From contig CM041084.1 in NCBI GenBank assembly GCA_023079485.1, positions 70,589,709 to 70,653,708 on the forward strand: a stretch of DNA of 64,000 nt. Reading direction: 5' to 3'. The notes under the pieces were generated by a model. That model had not been told where the DNA came from. It did no database searches and saw only the letters and a list, made by a program, of their open reading frames with translations. Positions within the stretch are counted from its first letter, which is position 1, and each line of letters begins with the position of its first letter. The stretch comes from Archilochus colubris. Lineage: Eukaryota > Chordata > Aves > Apodiformes > Trochilidae. A program made the translations under genes and the position numbers. Below, piece by piece: positions 27,256 to 37,965 of this stretch.

Positions 27256-27307
27256 ACAAAAAAAAAACCCAAACCCAAAAAAACAAAACAAAACCCACCC
27301 CAAAAAG
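27256..27307 (+). repeat. A/C-rich low-complexity tract
   Basis: A runs punctuated by CCC (patterns such as aaacccaaacccaaaaaaac). Same class as the tracts at 13,197, 42,540 and 59,521, and complementary to the G/T-rich tracts. Confidence 0.85.
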
Positions 27308-27625
27308 ATCAATAAGTAACCAGTAATAAGAAAAAGAGGCAGCGTACTTGCTTGTGCTATTATCCAAGGGGGCACCACAGAATGTTCACTACTAAGATGC
27401 TCAGATTATTTTTTTAGTTGATGAGAATCTTGAAGTATTTGGGCACCTAGAAATCCTCTCTTTGATTTGTATACTCATAAAGGTCAGAGAGGGTGATACT
27501 GTTAAATAGTCATTATAACCTTCCAGTCTCAAATCCTGTATGCCCCCAGTAGTGTCAGTTACCAAAGAGTAACTTCCAGCAGAAATTTCAAATTAGGCAG
27601 GAAAATCATGGTTTCAATGCCTTAC

Positions 27626-27686
27626 CTGAAACATTCTCTGTGCCAAGGGCAGAATAAAACGTTGGAATTCAGCTGCTACAGCAGTT
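27626..27686 (-). other. Candidate 61-nt exon (minus strand)
   Basis: On the minus strand an acceptor (catatgatacag, with a T-rich stretch about 30 nt further upstream) is followed by 61 nt and a strong donor (CAG|GTAAGG). One frame is open throughout and reads TAVAAEFQRFILPLAQRMFQ. It begins with one base that completes a split codon and ends at a codon boundary. The peptide is not recognised. It is phase-compatible with the minus-strand interval at 60,380-60,459, but a 33-kb intron with other exon-like intervals between them makes that link speculative. Confidence 0.2.
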
Positions 27687-30600
27687 CTGTATCATATGAG
27701 AACTTTCTTTACATACAAAAAGAAAAATAAAAGTCTTCAGCTGTCCAGGTATGTGAGTTATAAAGATGATTTTCACTTTACCTTTGAAGCAGAAGGGAAA
27801 CTTCATGTATTTTACACTCTTAGTTTTCATACAGAAATTAGCTAGAGCAAATTGAGTAATGGTATATACAAAAAGCTCTAAGATCTAATTAGTTTTAAAT
27901 AAGATCATTCATGTGTAAAAGCAAGGGTGGCAGGTACAAATCAAGAATACTTTGCATACCTAAACTTCAAAAACCTATGTACAGAGCCACATGCACACAT
28001 ATGGACATCAGAAGCAGGAAATCCAGGCACAAAGCACAAATCTCTAAGGTGCAGGTTAATTAGACATGTGGGAATGATAAACAGCAGATCAGACATGATA
28101 ACTGGATGAATGAAAAAGCAGACTAAAGTGTTCAACTAGAAAAAGACCAAACAGAAGCAAAGAATTAAGATACTAAAAGAATGAAGAACAACTATATAGC
28201 CATAACCTATGGATAAGGAAGACATAAAAATTCTATAGGAGTACTTCAGCTACAGTCATGGGAAGAAATGAGAAAAGCTTCTGTATGCCAGAATTCTCTA
28301 AGACAAAACACATCAGCTGAGCTGTCTAAAAGAAGAGCATGTTCTGTTAAAGAATGCTATGCAAGTGAATGTTGATACAAGAGAGTACAATATGTTTTGA
28401 TTCTGATATGGAACAAGAAAAAGAAAAGGGATCAAAATGGGAAACATATCCAAGGAAGAAAGTAAAATGACACAAACCAAATTGTGAAGTGAAAGGAAAG
28501 AAAAGAAAAAAATACTATATAGGAATTAACAAATTAAGTATAGGAGAAATAAAAAATTATCATTGTGATTAGCCATACTGCCAAGTCCTAGAATGGAAGA
28601 GGTAATTTGGGGAATGTATAGTGCTTGGATAGGTGTACCTATACCTGAGGTAAGCAAAGAAAGGTGTACAAAGTGCTTCACAGGATACCAAACCTCTGCA
28701 CAATAATGGGAAAGAATGTATCTAGGGCAGATGTTGAGCCAGATCAACATGTGAACAGATTATATGGATATTCTCCCTCCAGTGTAGAAGAGGAATGATG
28801 TAAAAATCCACTCTAGCCTTGCTCAATATCTCCCATGTAGAGTCAAGTAATGAGTTACTAATTTCAACCCCTTGAAATATCAACCACAAAAAAAAAAAAA
28901 TCAAGTTGTGTTGAAGAAAAACATTATCATCTAAGATGAACTAATTATTTCCTGTTGTGTTATTTTGTTGGTTTGTTTGCTTGTCGTTGTTTTTTTAATT
29001 TAAATCAGCATTAGATCATGGTTAGTCACAGAATGTGCTTTCTACAGGATCCTTATAGAAAACTCTTCAAGCAATGAAATTTATTATTTAGCGATCCACT
29101 TTTCCCAAGTCAGGTCCACTCAGCTCAGATTAGCGTTCTAGGGTTTCTGATGATTTTTGTGTCATTTTTGGCTTCCTTCCTTTATTTTTCTCCCATTTAC
29201 CATGGTTAACTGGATGAACAGGACATCATCAGTAATTTACCACAATTAAAATTACTGTTTTAATGCCCCAAGTAGATCCCTGTATCTGTGTATTTCTGCA
29301 ATAAAGTAGTAGCTCAACTTCTGTGCCAGTTCTTCACATGCTCGCTGTTCTCCCACACACTCACAAAACTTTTCTCATTCTTGCTGGTGTTATATCTTCC
29401 TGAACATAAGACCAGGCAGATTTACTTCAACTTTCCTCCTGCATATTAGTTCTATTATCAAAAAGACAAATTGTCTGTAGGTAGGCTTTGTGCTATACCT
29501 ACAGCAAATGCTGGTGTTGGAATTTGACCTTGCAAACCTAATTAAGTGACATATACCACGTGTTTCCCTGTAGAATACCAAACTTGTAACAGAGACAGTT
29601 GTGATTTATAAGGAATAATTCTAGTTTTGGTTTGGGTTTTTAGGCAAAACCATTATACTCCAGTCCTTGTGGATTTTCTTAACCCGAGTCTAAAGTTCAG
29701 GTCTCCAGTGTTCTTTACCTTATCACATTCCAATATGAAAACTCACACCTATCTATGCTCACTGAGGTAGTGAGATTATGAAATTGTAACCCTGCTTTTG
29801 ATTTTTCAGTGAAGTTTATCTGAGTTTAGCTTTTACTTTACACAGAGCAATCAAATGTTTGATTTTGTTTTGTTTTTTTTTTTTTTAGCCTGATAGTGGC
29901 CTGACAACTGATCTATATCTCTCACAAGGAATATAAATTTTAAAGGCATTTTTACTCTCCATTGTGGGACCCCAAAACATTTAAAGATAGTAGAATATGT
30001 GTTAAAGTATGACTAACATCAACTTCATAATCTTTATTAGAAAGGATAATTTGCTACATCTTTGAGAAATGCAAGCAAGACACAGCAAATACAGCAAGAA
30101 ATAAGCACCACCAATGTCTGTCGTATATATTGTGGACATCTCCTCCACACTTTTGAAGACAGGAAAAATGAGAAAAGCTGATCTAAAATCAGAAGATATG
30201 TGCTCGTAATGAACAGCTTGGAATTCTTAAGGGCTAATGCAGAGAAAAAGACAACCCTAATACAGAAACCCAAAGAAAAATCAGAAGTCCTAATTGATAA
30301 TGACAGTTATTATCTTAATATCCAACTTTTCAGTGGAACAAAGTTATCAACTGGTTTAAAAAAAAAAAAAAAAGTTAAGCTATCGATATTCCATTTTAAC
30401 TAATACTTTTAAGAAAAACTATTACACAAGATGGTATCAACTAGCCCCTTTGGTCACTTTGGGATAATTAGAAACTTTACTTAAGGGTCTGATTATAAAA
30501 TGCCATTTCAGGAAGCAAAGAGAATTAGTTGAAAAACCTTTCACTATTGCAGAATCTGGGATAAAGATCAGTTTTAGCTCTGGATGGACTTATGGGACAT

Positions 30601-32693
30601 TTAAATGTGCTACATCAGAAATTCTTTGTGTTAAATATACCAAGGAAATTGTGCCTTTGATTAGAAGTCATTCCAAGAAGACCTTAATTTCCTCCATCTC
30701 TCTACTAATGCACTTATAATTCTCTCTGCAGAGCTTATTTCTAGATTTCTTATGCTTGTTTTGTAAATGCTGATTAAAAATACCCATCCAGAGACACCTA
30801 TAGGAAAACAGAGTGCTTTTAAATAAAGTTGACTGTCACTCATTTTTAAAGCTTGTTTACATGTAAGCAATTTCACTACTTGCAGTAATTTATCATTCGT
30901 TATGGTGCTGTGTGGTCACTTAATCCATGTGAAATGCCATATAGAACTTAAAATAATTAGTATTTAACATTAATGTTATTAGTTCAGTATAGTTATTATG
31001 GCATTTTGTAGAGTAGATCATGGTAAGAATATTTCTGTGCATGTATACACGTATAGAGAAATTAGAGGTAACAGAGGATTTGCGATTTGCACCCAGTGTA
31101 ACATATTTTGTTAAAACCTTGAAGTACCATTATGTTAAGCAAAATGTATTATGATGCAGAGATTAAAATACATTTTCAATTGATTCACTTTTCCAATTAA
31201 ATTTATAGGCAGCAGAGACATAATGATATTATCCACAAAATTGTACCAGATATGATAATAGCACACAACTGCATCTGTGCTATAAAAAGTACAACAATAG
31301 TGCACTATCATGGGTTCTAATTACCTCCTATCCTTTAGAGAGTGGCAGGTGGCCAATGAAATGTGGATATAAAACCAGAATATAATCAGATGAAGCTGTT
31401 ATTGGCTTTTAGTTATGTAAATTAAGAATTTTACTCAACAAGTTATTTAGTCATCCTGATGAGTGGAAACATTCATTTGGAAGACTAATTATACAGTACT
31501 TACTATGATTAGAACACCCAATTGTATTTTATACTCTTGGTGATAGAAAATTTTGCATTATATTAAGTTAGAGGTGAGATTTAATTTTGTTTCTTTTACA
31601 GAAAATCTCCAAAGAAAACCCAGTACAGACAAAAGTAATTGGCACAGTGGTGAACCTGAGAATTGCTCTCTCCTCTAAATTGGTTCTCTTTTCCTCTGCC
31701 TTTCAGACCTCCTTTGAGTCACTATCTCACACACAGATGGGCTCAACTACTAGAAAGTCTTTCAGATGAAGTACACCTGAGGTTCTGATCACCTGCAGTC
31801 TCCTGAGATGGCACAGTACATTTGAAAGGATAGCAGCATTAGGCAGTATCCTACCAGAATCCCTTAGCTGCAAGGCTAAGCAAACAGCAGACCTATTTCC
31901 TCCACAAATATTTGACTGAAGCATAAAATAAACTGCCTTGTACTGTGCCCATGACCATATTCCATTTACTTCATACAATCATGGTTATTTCGTACCGCAA
32001 ATACCTATTGAAAGGACATTTTTCACTTGGGTTTTGTAAATGGGAAAGAGACTCCATTATGTTAATTTCTAAGTGGCTATGTTACTTAATGACACCAGCC
32101 CCTCAACTAAGAAAAATAGCATTTCATTAGTTATTTAATGGCTTGGTACATCATGAACTGTGAAATACAGGGTGTGTAACCTACAAGTCATCCATTCAAG
32201 AAAGATTCACTAAGATCTTTGTACAGGTTTTGTACCACAAACTCCCAAAAAAGAGTTGTGTTTGTTCTTGTTTATTCCAAAGTGGAAGGAAATAGATTTC
32301 TGATAGAACTGCCTCTCTCACTCAACATTTTGGGAGATGAGAGAGATAATGGGCTGCAGAAAAGGAACATAAGGGAACAGTCAGAGGGTTTTTTCCCCCA
32401 AAATCATAACAGAATATTAAAGTTTACTGTGCAAGTTATTTCCATTCTTCTTTTTTATTCCCATTTCCATTGATTTTGCAAAGAAAGTACTAAAATACTG
32501 CTGCAACTTTAAAGATAATCCTAACAAAATAAAACAATTCATAACTATTCATTGCCTTGGCTACTGCAAGTACAATTATCCTTCTTCAAAGTTCCACTGA
32601 CAAACACAAACCTTGAAAAGGAAACATTGCTTTTAATCTTTAGGAATCTATGCATTTATACTATGTTTTTGTGCAATAACAAACATGCCTATC

Positions 32694-32718
32694 TTTTTTT
32701 TTTTTTTTTTTTTTTTTT
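32694..32718 (+). repeat. Poly-T run, 25 bases
   Basis: An uninterrupted T run. On the minus strand it is an A run directly after a lysine-rich frame (32,721-32,756, LTKSDKKAKANK). The junction AAG|GTAAAA could be a donor, or the run could be a retroposon tail. No polyadenylation signal precedes it. Confidence 0.9.
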
Positions 32719-33959
32719 ACCTTGTTAGCCTTTGCCTTCTTATCAGACTTGGTTAACTGAATCAACACTCCACTCAATTTTCAGATTTTTTTTTCATTAT
32801 CTAATTTTCACCCTGCTTCTTTGCACAAATAAGCAAGCAGGTTTCCAGATAGCTATTGTGTGTTGAATATCCAGCTTTGATACTTACAGGGGTAATCTCA
32901 GGAAAGGTGAAGTAGAAACATTCGTGATTTACAGATATTCTTTCTTCATTATATTTTGTATGTAACTAAAGATGACAGGATTTGAAGCCCTCTAGACTAC
33001 TCCTAGCTTTTTAAATAAAATTTACAAAAAAGAAAACATGCTTCAGAGCCATAATACTGTTGATGTTCTCTTCACTGAGGAAAAATTCCCACCTGCTCCC
33101 TGACTTGTGACTATGCTACAAGGTAACAAGGTGCTACAGAGGCAGTGGGGTGACCATAATCCTGTGGCTGCAGCAATTATTACAGGACACCCTCAACAAA
33201 TCAATGCCTGCCATACAAACTCTCCTTCACTCTGACAAGAGAGAGAAAGAGCATCACCCCCTGAGAGTTCTTGTTGATGATACAGTGTTCAACAGACATG
33301 GGCTTTGAGCCCAGAAGATGAGCATGGAGTACAGCAGAGAGAATGAGAGACATCCCAAAATTTCACACCTTGTTTGTGGCAGGCCCCTGACTTCACCATC
33401 CTCTAAAGAAATATCAGGACCCTCTTCCTACATTTTTGGAGAATGGCTATTTTCCTGTGCAGTCCCATGTCTCAACTCCTATCACTCAGGCCACCCTCCC
33501 AGCCACAATCTACTTTACAACACCTTGTTCCTTTTATTGCTCAGGAGCCACAAGTGGGATCTGGAGTGCTGGTTTTTGGAGCACAGTAACCACACTATCA
33601 GTTCAGTAGCCACTGCATTCAAGGAAGGAGAAGAGATATGCAACAGAATTGTTGCAGAAAAGTTTAGGAGGGCTCTGCTACCATGATGAGGCTGCATCTG
33701 CAACCGATGTGGTAGCAGTGACTAAGACTACAGGGTGAAAATTGGTTGAATAATTTGGGATTTGTTTAGTTGTCGTGCAGGAGACCACTCTCAATGTCCC
33801 ATAGCAACAACTTTAAAAAAAGTATAACTGCCCTTGCAGCCAGCAGACCAGTTCTGTGTATCATCTCTCCCCAAGTCCTATGTTTGAGTGCCACAAGAAA
33901 CCTCACACACATACTTCCTGTCCCCCAAGAAAACACATAAAGAAAAACATTGCACTTAC

Positions 33960-34225
33960 CAGGATGGCAGCACTGGACATTTCTGCAAGAAGCTCCCAGT
34001 TCTGAGTGGAGAAAGGAGCAGACCAGAACATTGTATCTTCATAAGGTTCGTTTGCCAGGTCCCACCACAGACACTTTAGAAAGGCACCAGCACACGTAGG
34101 CTCCTCTAAACTATCCAATGGAGTAGTCCTGGAGTGCAGTTCATCCAAGCATCTGGTGGAGTTGGTGGTACCTTTACACATGAAGATCTGTTGCAGGTCT
34201 TTATAATAGTCACACAAACTCAGTC
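33960..34225 (-). other. Candidate 266-nt coding exon (minus strand), unknown protein
   Basis: This is the strongest exon-like interval in the window. On the minus strand, a consensus acceptor (caactgctctttctgcag) opens 266 nt in which one frame is free of stops, closed by a consensus donor (CTG|GTAAGT). It starts with two bases finishing a split codon and ends on a codon boundary. The 88 residues contain five cysteines, an NSTR N-glycosylation motif near residues 21-24 and a KCLWWDLANEPYED stretch near residues 50-63. This composition would suit an extracellular domain. I cannot place it in a family. A short minus-strand frame upstream (34,370-34,465) begins MCMIVLLPVLFSALS, resembling a signal peptide, but runs into a stop before a donor-like gtgagt. 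Confidence 0.3.
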
Positions 34226-36548
34226 CTGCAGAAAGAGCAGTTGTCACAAGCTTCTGGACGTGTGACCTTCACATCCTTGGGTTCCTAGCACTGTTCCTCA
34301 GCCTTGCACCCAGCAGCAGGCATAACATTACCAGAGTTCTAACTCACCCACTAAGTTTTCTGCCTTTGGAAAAACTTGTTCAGAATCCTTTTGGCTGTAT
34401 CAGAAGGAGACAGGGCTGAAAACAGGACTGGAAGAAGGACTATCATACACATCCAAGGTCCTTCCAAGGAGGAGAGAGAGACACCTCTGCACTGTAGCTT
34501 AAGCCAGGACTGATGGCCCCTGGGTGGGCTGAAATAAGTTTCAGGTGCAGAGCTGGGGGAGGCCCCAGGTGAGGATGATCTGAGCCATTGAGTCAATCAG
34601 TATCCTCAGGGCCCTGACGGAGATTTAGCTTCAAAACCATGATACTGCTTTAAACAAAAACACTAATGTAAATACAGTCACTTTGTATATTGGGGAGGAG
34701 AGCTATGTATAAAGGAAGGGCAAAACAGTAAAAGCACTGCCTGCCTCACAGCTCTAGCATAAAAATCTTTTAGCCTTAATCTTTTATGTGGAACTGAAAA
34801 AAAGATGTGAATAACTCACAAAATTCTCTATAGAATTATGCCATTTAATAATCATCCCATCAGACACAGCAAGAATGATACTTATCTGTTGGATGCACAT
34901 TCTGCCTTGAAAAAGTAATGTTAGGGGAAACAGGCTAAAACTAAATCTCAGAGATTTTTCATCTCAGTGGCACAAGACATGCATGCATGGGCATTCCTGA
35001 ACTTACATGCTGCTCCTCACAGTAATCACGAGGCTACATGCTTGCTAAGACTCTCTCTGTCTACTAAGACAACAACAAAACACAGTTTTCAAAAATATTC
35101 TCTTCAAATCAAGTACACAAAAGACAGGAACTGACACAATTTTTGTTATTAATTTCTTCCTTGGCGATTTAAGTTTTGTATGTAACAAAGAAGAAAACTG
35201 GAAGCCAATCCAAGAAACTCTTGATTTTTCAAATCAGAAGTTATTTAAATTATAAGAACTGGATCAAGGTTTTGTTTCTGAACTCTCAAAATTTGTGGGA
35301 AACTCCAGATTCAGACCCCATAATTGGAGGAGGTCTCTTCAGTAGGACAGAGTATTTTAATAGCTAAACATTGATGTGTTTGCTTTAAAATCAAAACCAG
35401 AACATTGCAGTCCAGATTATGGTCTATGGTCATTTAGAAAGATTTTACTGGGATCTACAGAGTCTGAAAAACATCCTTTGTAGCCATGGGATAACATATT
35501 CCCTCTCTGAAGTACCATCCATTTGAAACATTATTCCTGTCCTCTCTCTTTCACATTAGCAAAGTGGGTGTTTTGCTGACACCAAAAGGTAGAAATAGGC
35601 AAAGTACCATGTGGTCCTGTGCAAGCAGAGAGCTGCAAAGTGATTTCCAACCTGCTTCTTATTTATACATTTGTTTGAATTTGTGTACAGAGTTTTCATT
35701 TGGTTGGTAGGCAAAAGGGGAAAAAAAAAAGAATAAGCATTCAGTAGGTCAGCTATTGAGTCTGAGCAAGCAACTGCAAAATTCACCACAGTAATTTATC
35801 TGCATGGGTCAATGGCTATTGACTGCCTGAAAATAAAAGGTCGATCACAGTGATAGATTTCAATGCCATCGCTATGAACATACATTAATAAACACAGTGC
35901 TGAAGTGATTTTTGACTCCAGTGGAAAGGACAGATAATCAATATCCTTGTGTCCTTGCCCAGGCTGAACTTTGTACTTGGATTATGCTAATAGAGAATAA
36001 ATAAAGTGCTGATGTTTTCATATAATTAAGAGATTGGGGAAATAATAAAGTGGCAAGTGGCTTTTGTCGGTTATCTCATGCTGAAGTGAACAAGCAAAAC
36101 ACCGAAGCCATTGGAGAGAAGCAACACTTGTTTTTTGCAAACATCCTATTCTGTCCCAGACATTTCTCCTTGCCATGAGAACAGATTCAGCATTTTATGC
36201 TTCAAACAAACATGACCAAATAGATCGGAAATTTTTTTGTGCAAGATCACAGAAGGTCTGGATTGTTGCTTTTTTTTTTTTTTTCCAGACAGGTGGCTAA
36301 GCCATTAAGGTCCACTCATCCCTGGATGTTTCATCCAGACAGAGCACTGTTTTCTCAGACTTTGAAATTCCCTTTTGGATAGAAGCAAGAGTGCAGATTC
36401 CTGGCAGCCTGACCATACCTGAATGCTGCAGTTCTTCTTCTTCTTGTTTGCATGGCTGCTGACTTTCCCTGCCTGGCACTTGGACGTGCACAGCTGAGCT
36501 GGGTGAGGGAGCTAATCCAGCCTCAAACTAATCTCTTGATTTGGTCAG

Positions 36549-37965
36549 AATAGAATCATAGAATCATAGAATTAGCCGGGTTGGAAGGGACCTCAGAGAT
36601 CATCTAGTCCAACCCTTGACCCACTGGAGCAGTTGCTAGACCATGGCACTGAGTGCCACATCCAGTCTTTTATTAAATATCTCCAGGGACGGAGAATCTA
36701 CCACCTCACCGGGCAGTCCATTCCATAGCCTAATCACCCTCTCCGTGAAGAAATTCTTTCTAATATCTAACCTAAACCTCCCCTGGCACAACTTAAGACT
36801 GTGTCCTCTTGTCTTGTTGAAGGTCGTCTGTGAAAAGAGTCCAGTTCCCACCTCGCTACAGCCTCCTTTCAGGTAGTTGTAGGCAGCAATGAGGTCTCCC
36901 CTGAGCCTCCTCTTCTTCAGGCTGAACAGCCCCAGCTCTCTCAGCCTCTCCTCATAGGGCCTGTGCTCGAGTCCCTTCACCAGCCTGGTTGCCCTCCTTT
37001 GGACCTGTTCCAGGACCTCTACATCCTTCTTAAACTGAGGGGCCCAGAACTGGACACAGTACTCGAGGTGTGGCCTAACCAGCGCTGAGTACAGGGGAAG
37101 AATCACCTCCCTGGACCTGCTGGTGACGCTGTTTCTGATACAGGCCAGGATGCCATTGGCCTTCTTGGCCACCTGGGCACACTGCTGGCTCATGTTCAGC
37201 TTCCTGTCAATCCAGACTCCCAGGTCCCTTTCTGCCTGGCTGCTCTCCAGCCACTCTGTGCCCAGCCTGTAGCGCTGCATGGGGTTGTTGTGGCCAAAGT
37301 GCAGGACCCGGCACTTGGCCTTGTTGAACCTCATCCCGCTGGAATCGGCCCAGCTCTCTAGTCTGTCCAGGTCCCTCTGCAGAGCCCTCCTGCCTTCCAG
37401 TTGGTCCACACTTCCTCCCAGCTTGGTGTCATCTGCGAATTTGCTGATGATGGACTCAATCCCTTCGTCTAAGTCGTCGATAAAGATATTAAACAGAACT
37501 GGGCCCAATACTGATCCCTGGGGGACACCACTAGTGACCGGCCGCCAACTGGATGCAGCCCCGTTCAGCACCACTCTCTGGGCCCGGCCCTCCAGCCAGT
37601 TCCTAACCCAGCACAGGGTGCTCCTGTCCAAGCTGTGGGCTGACAGCTTTTTCAGGAGAATGCTATGGGGGACGGTGTCAAAGGCTTTGCTGAACTCCAG
37701 GTAGACCACATCCACAGCCTTCCCCTCATCCACCAGACGGGTCACCTGATCATAAAAGGAGATCAGGTTGGTCAGGCAGGACCTGCCCTTCCTAAACCCG
37801 TGCTGGCTGGGTCTGATCCCTTGCCCATCCTGCAGGTGCTGTGTGATTGCACTGAGGATGATCTGCTCCATAACCCTGCCAGGCACTGAGGTCAGGCTGA
37901 CGGGCCTGTAGTTTCCCGGGTCCTCCTTCCGGCCCTTTTTGTGGATTGGATGCAGATGGAGCCAC
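36549..37965 (-). mobile_element. CR1 LINE, 5'-truncated, best-preserved copy
   Basis: Its 3' end lies at the low coordinate and shows the reverse-complement octamer tail (atcatagaatcatagaatta) and 3' untranslated landmarks (gggttggaagggacctcaga). The body encodes the reverse-transcriptase part of ORF2 and breaks off near 37,965, where similarity to the enzyme fades; about 1.4 kb of a roughly 4.5-kb element remains. Coding similarity continues upstream of the first methionine to a '[18 protein letters not shown]' stretch, so the copy is cut at its 5' end. The element is GC-rich compared with the flanks. No target-site duplication is evident, which is usual for CR1. Confidence 0.97.
36636..37965 (-). 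pseudogene. CR1 ORF2 reverse transcriptase, C-terminal part
   Basis: On the minus strand the frame is uninterrupted from about 37,965 to the stop at 36,636; the part after the first methionine (37,886) is 416 codons. Family landmarks in that numbering are [14 protein letters not shown] near 28-41, motif A at 61-71 ([11 protein letters not shown]), [14 protein letters not shown] at 119-132, motif C FADD at 150-153, and a conserved tail ([13 protein letters not shown] near 380-392). The endonuclease domain and N-terminal reverse-transcriptase part are missing. In motif A the first acidic residue is glutamate (E64) where non-LTR reverse transcriptases normally have a catalytic aspartate. With the 5' truncation, this points to an inactive relic. 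Known role of the family: target-primed reverse transcription in CR1 movement. Confidence 0.93.

Larger units (their letters stand above)
27308..36548. other. AT-rich unique DNA with candidate minus-strand exons
   Basis: No complete gene and no transposon recognised. The stretch 28,120-28,560 is purine-rich. T runs lie near 29,870-29,886, 32,694-32,718 and 36,269-36,288, and an A run near 30,358-30,373. Two or three exon-like minus-strand intervals are annotated separately. The part from about 33,100 to 34,620 is less AT-rich than its surroundings and carries open frames on both strands. 35,780-36,110 looks like a conserved noncoding element (no low complexity, several homeodomain-like TAAT cores). 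36,290-36,548 is non-repetitive sequence just before the CR1 tail. Confidence 0.5.

Noticed and set aside
33318..33690. 122-codon plus-strand frame
   Set aside because: No motif, no convincing splice borders, and antisense frames are also open; length is within chance for this window.
37279..37889. Plus-strand frames of 141 and 74 codons
   Set aside because: They lie inside the CR1 reverse-transcriptase gene on the opposite strand and are shadows of it.
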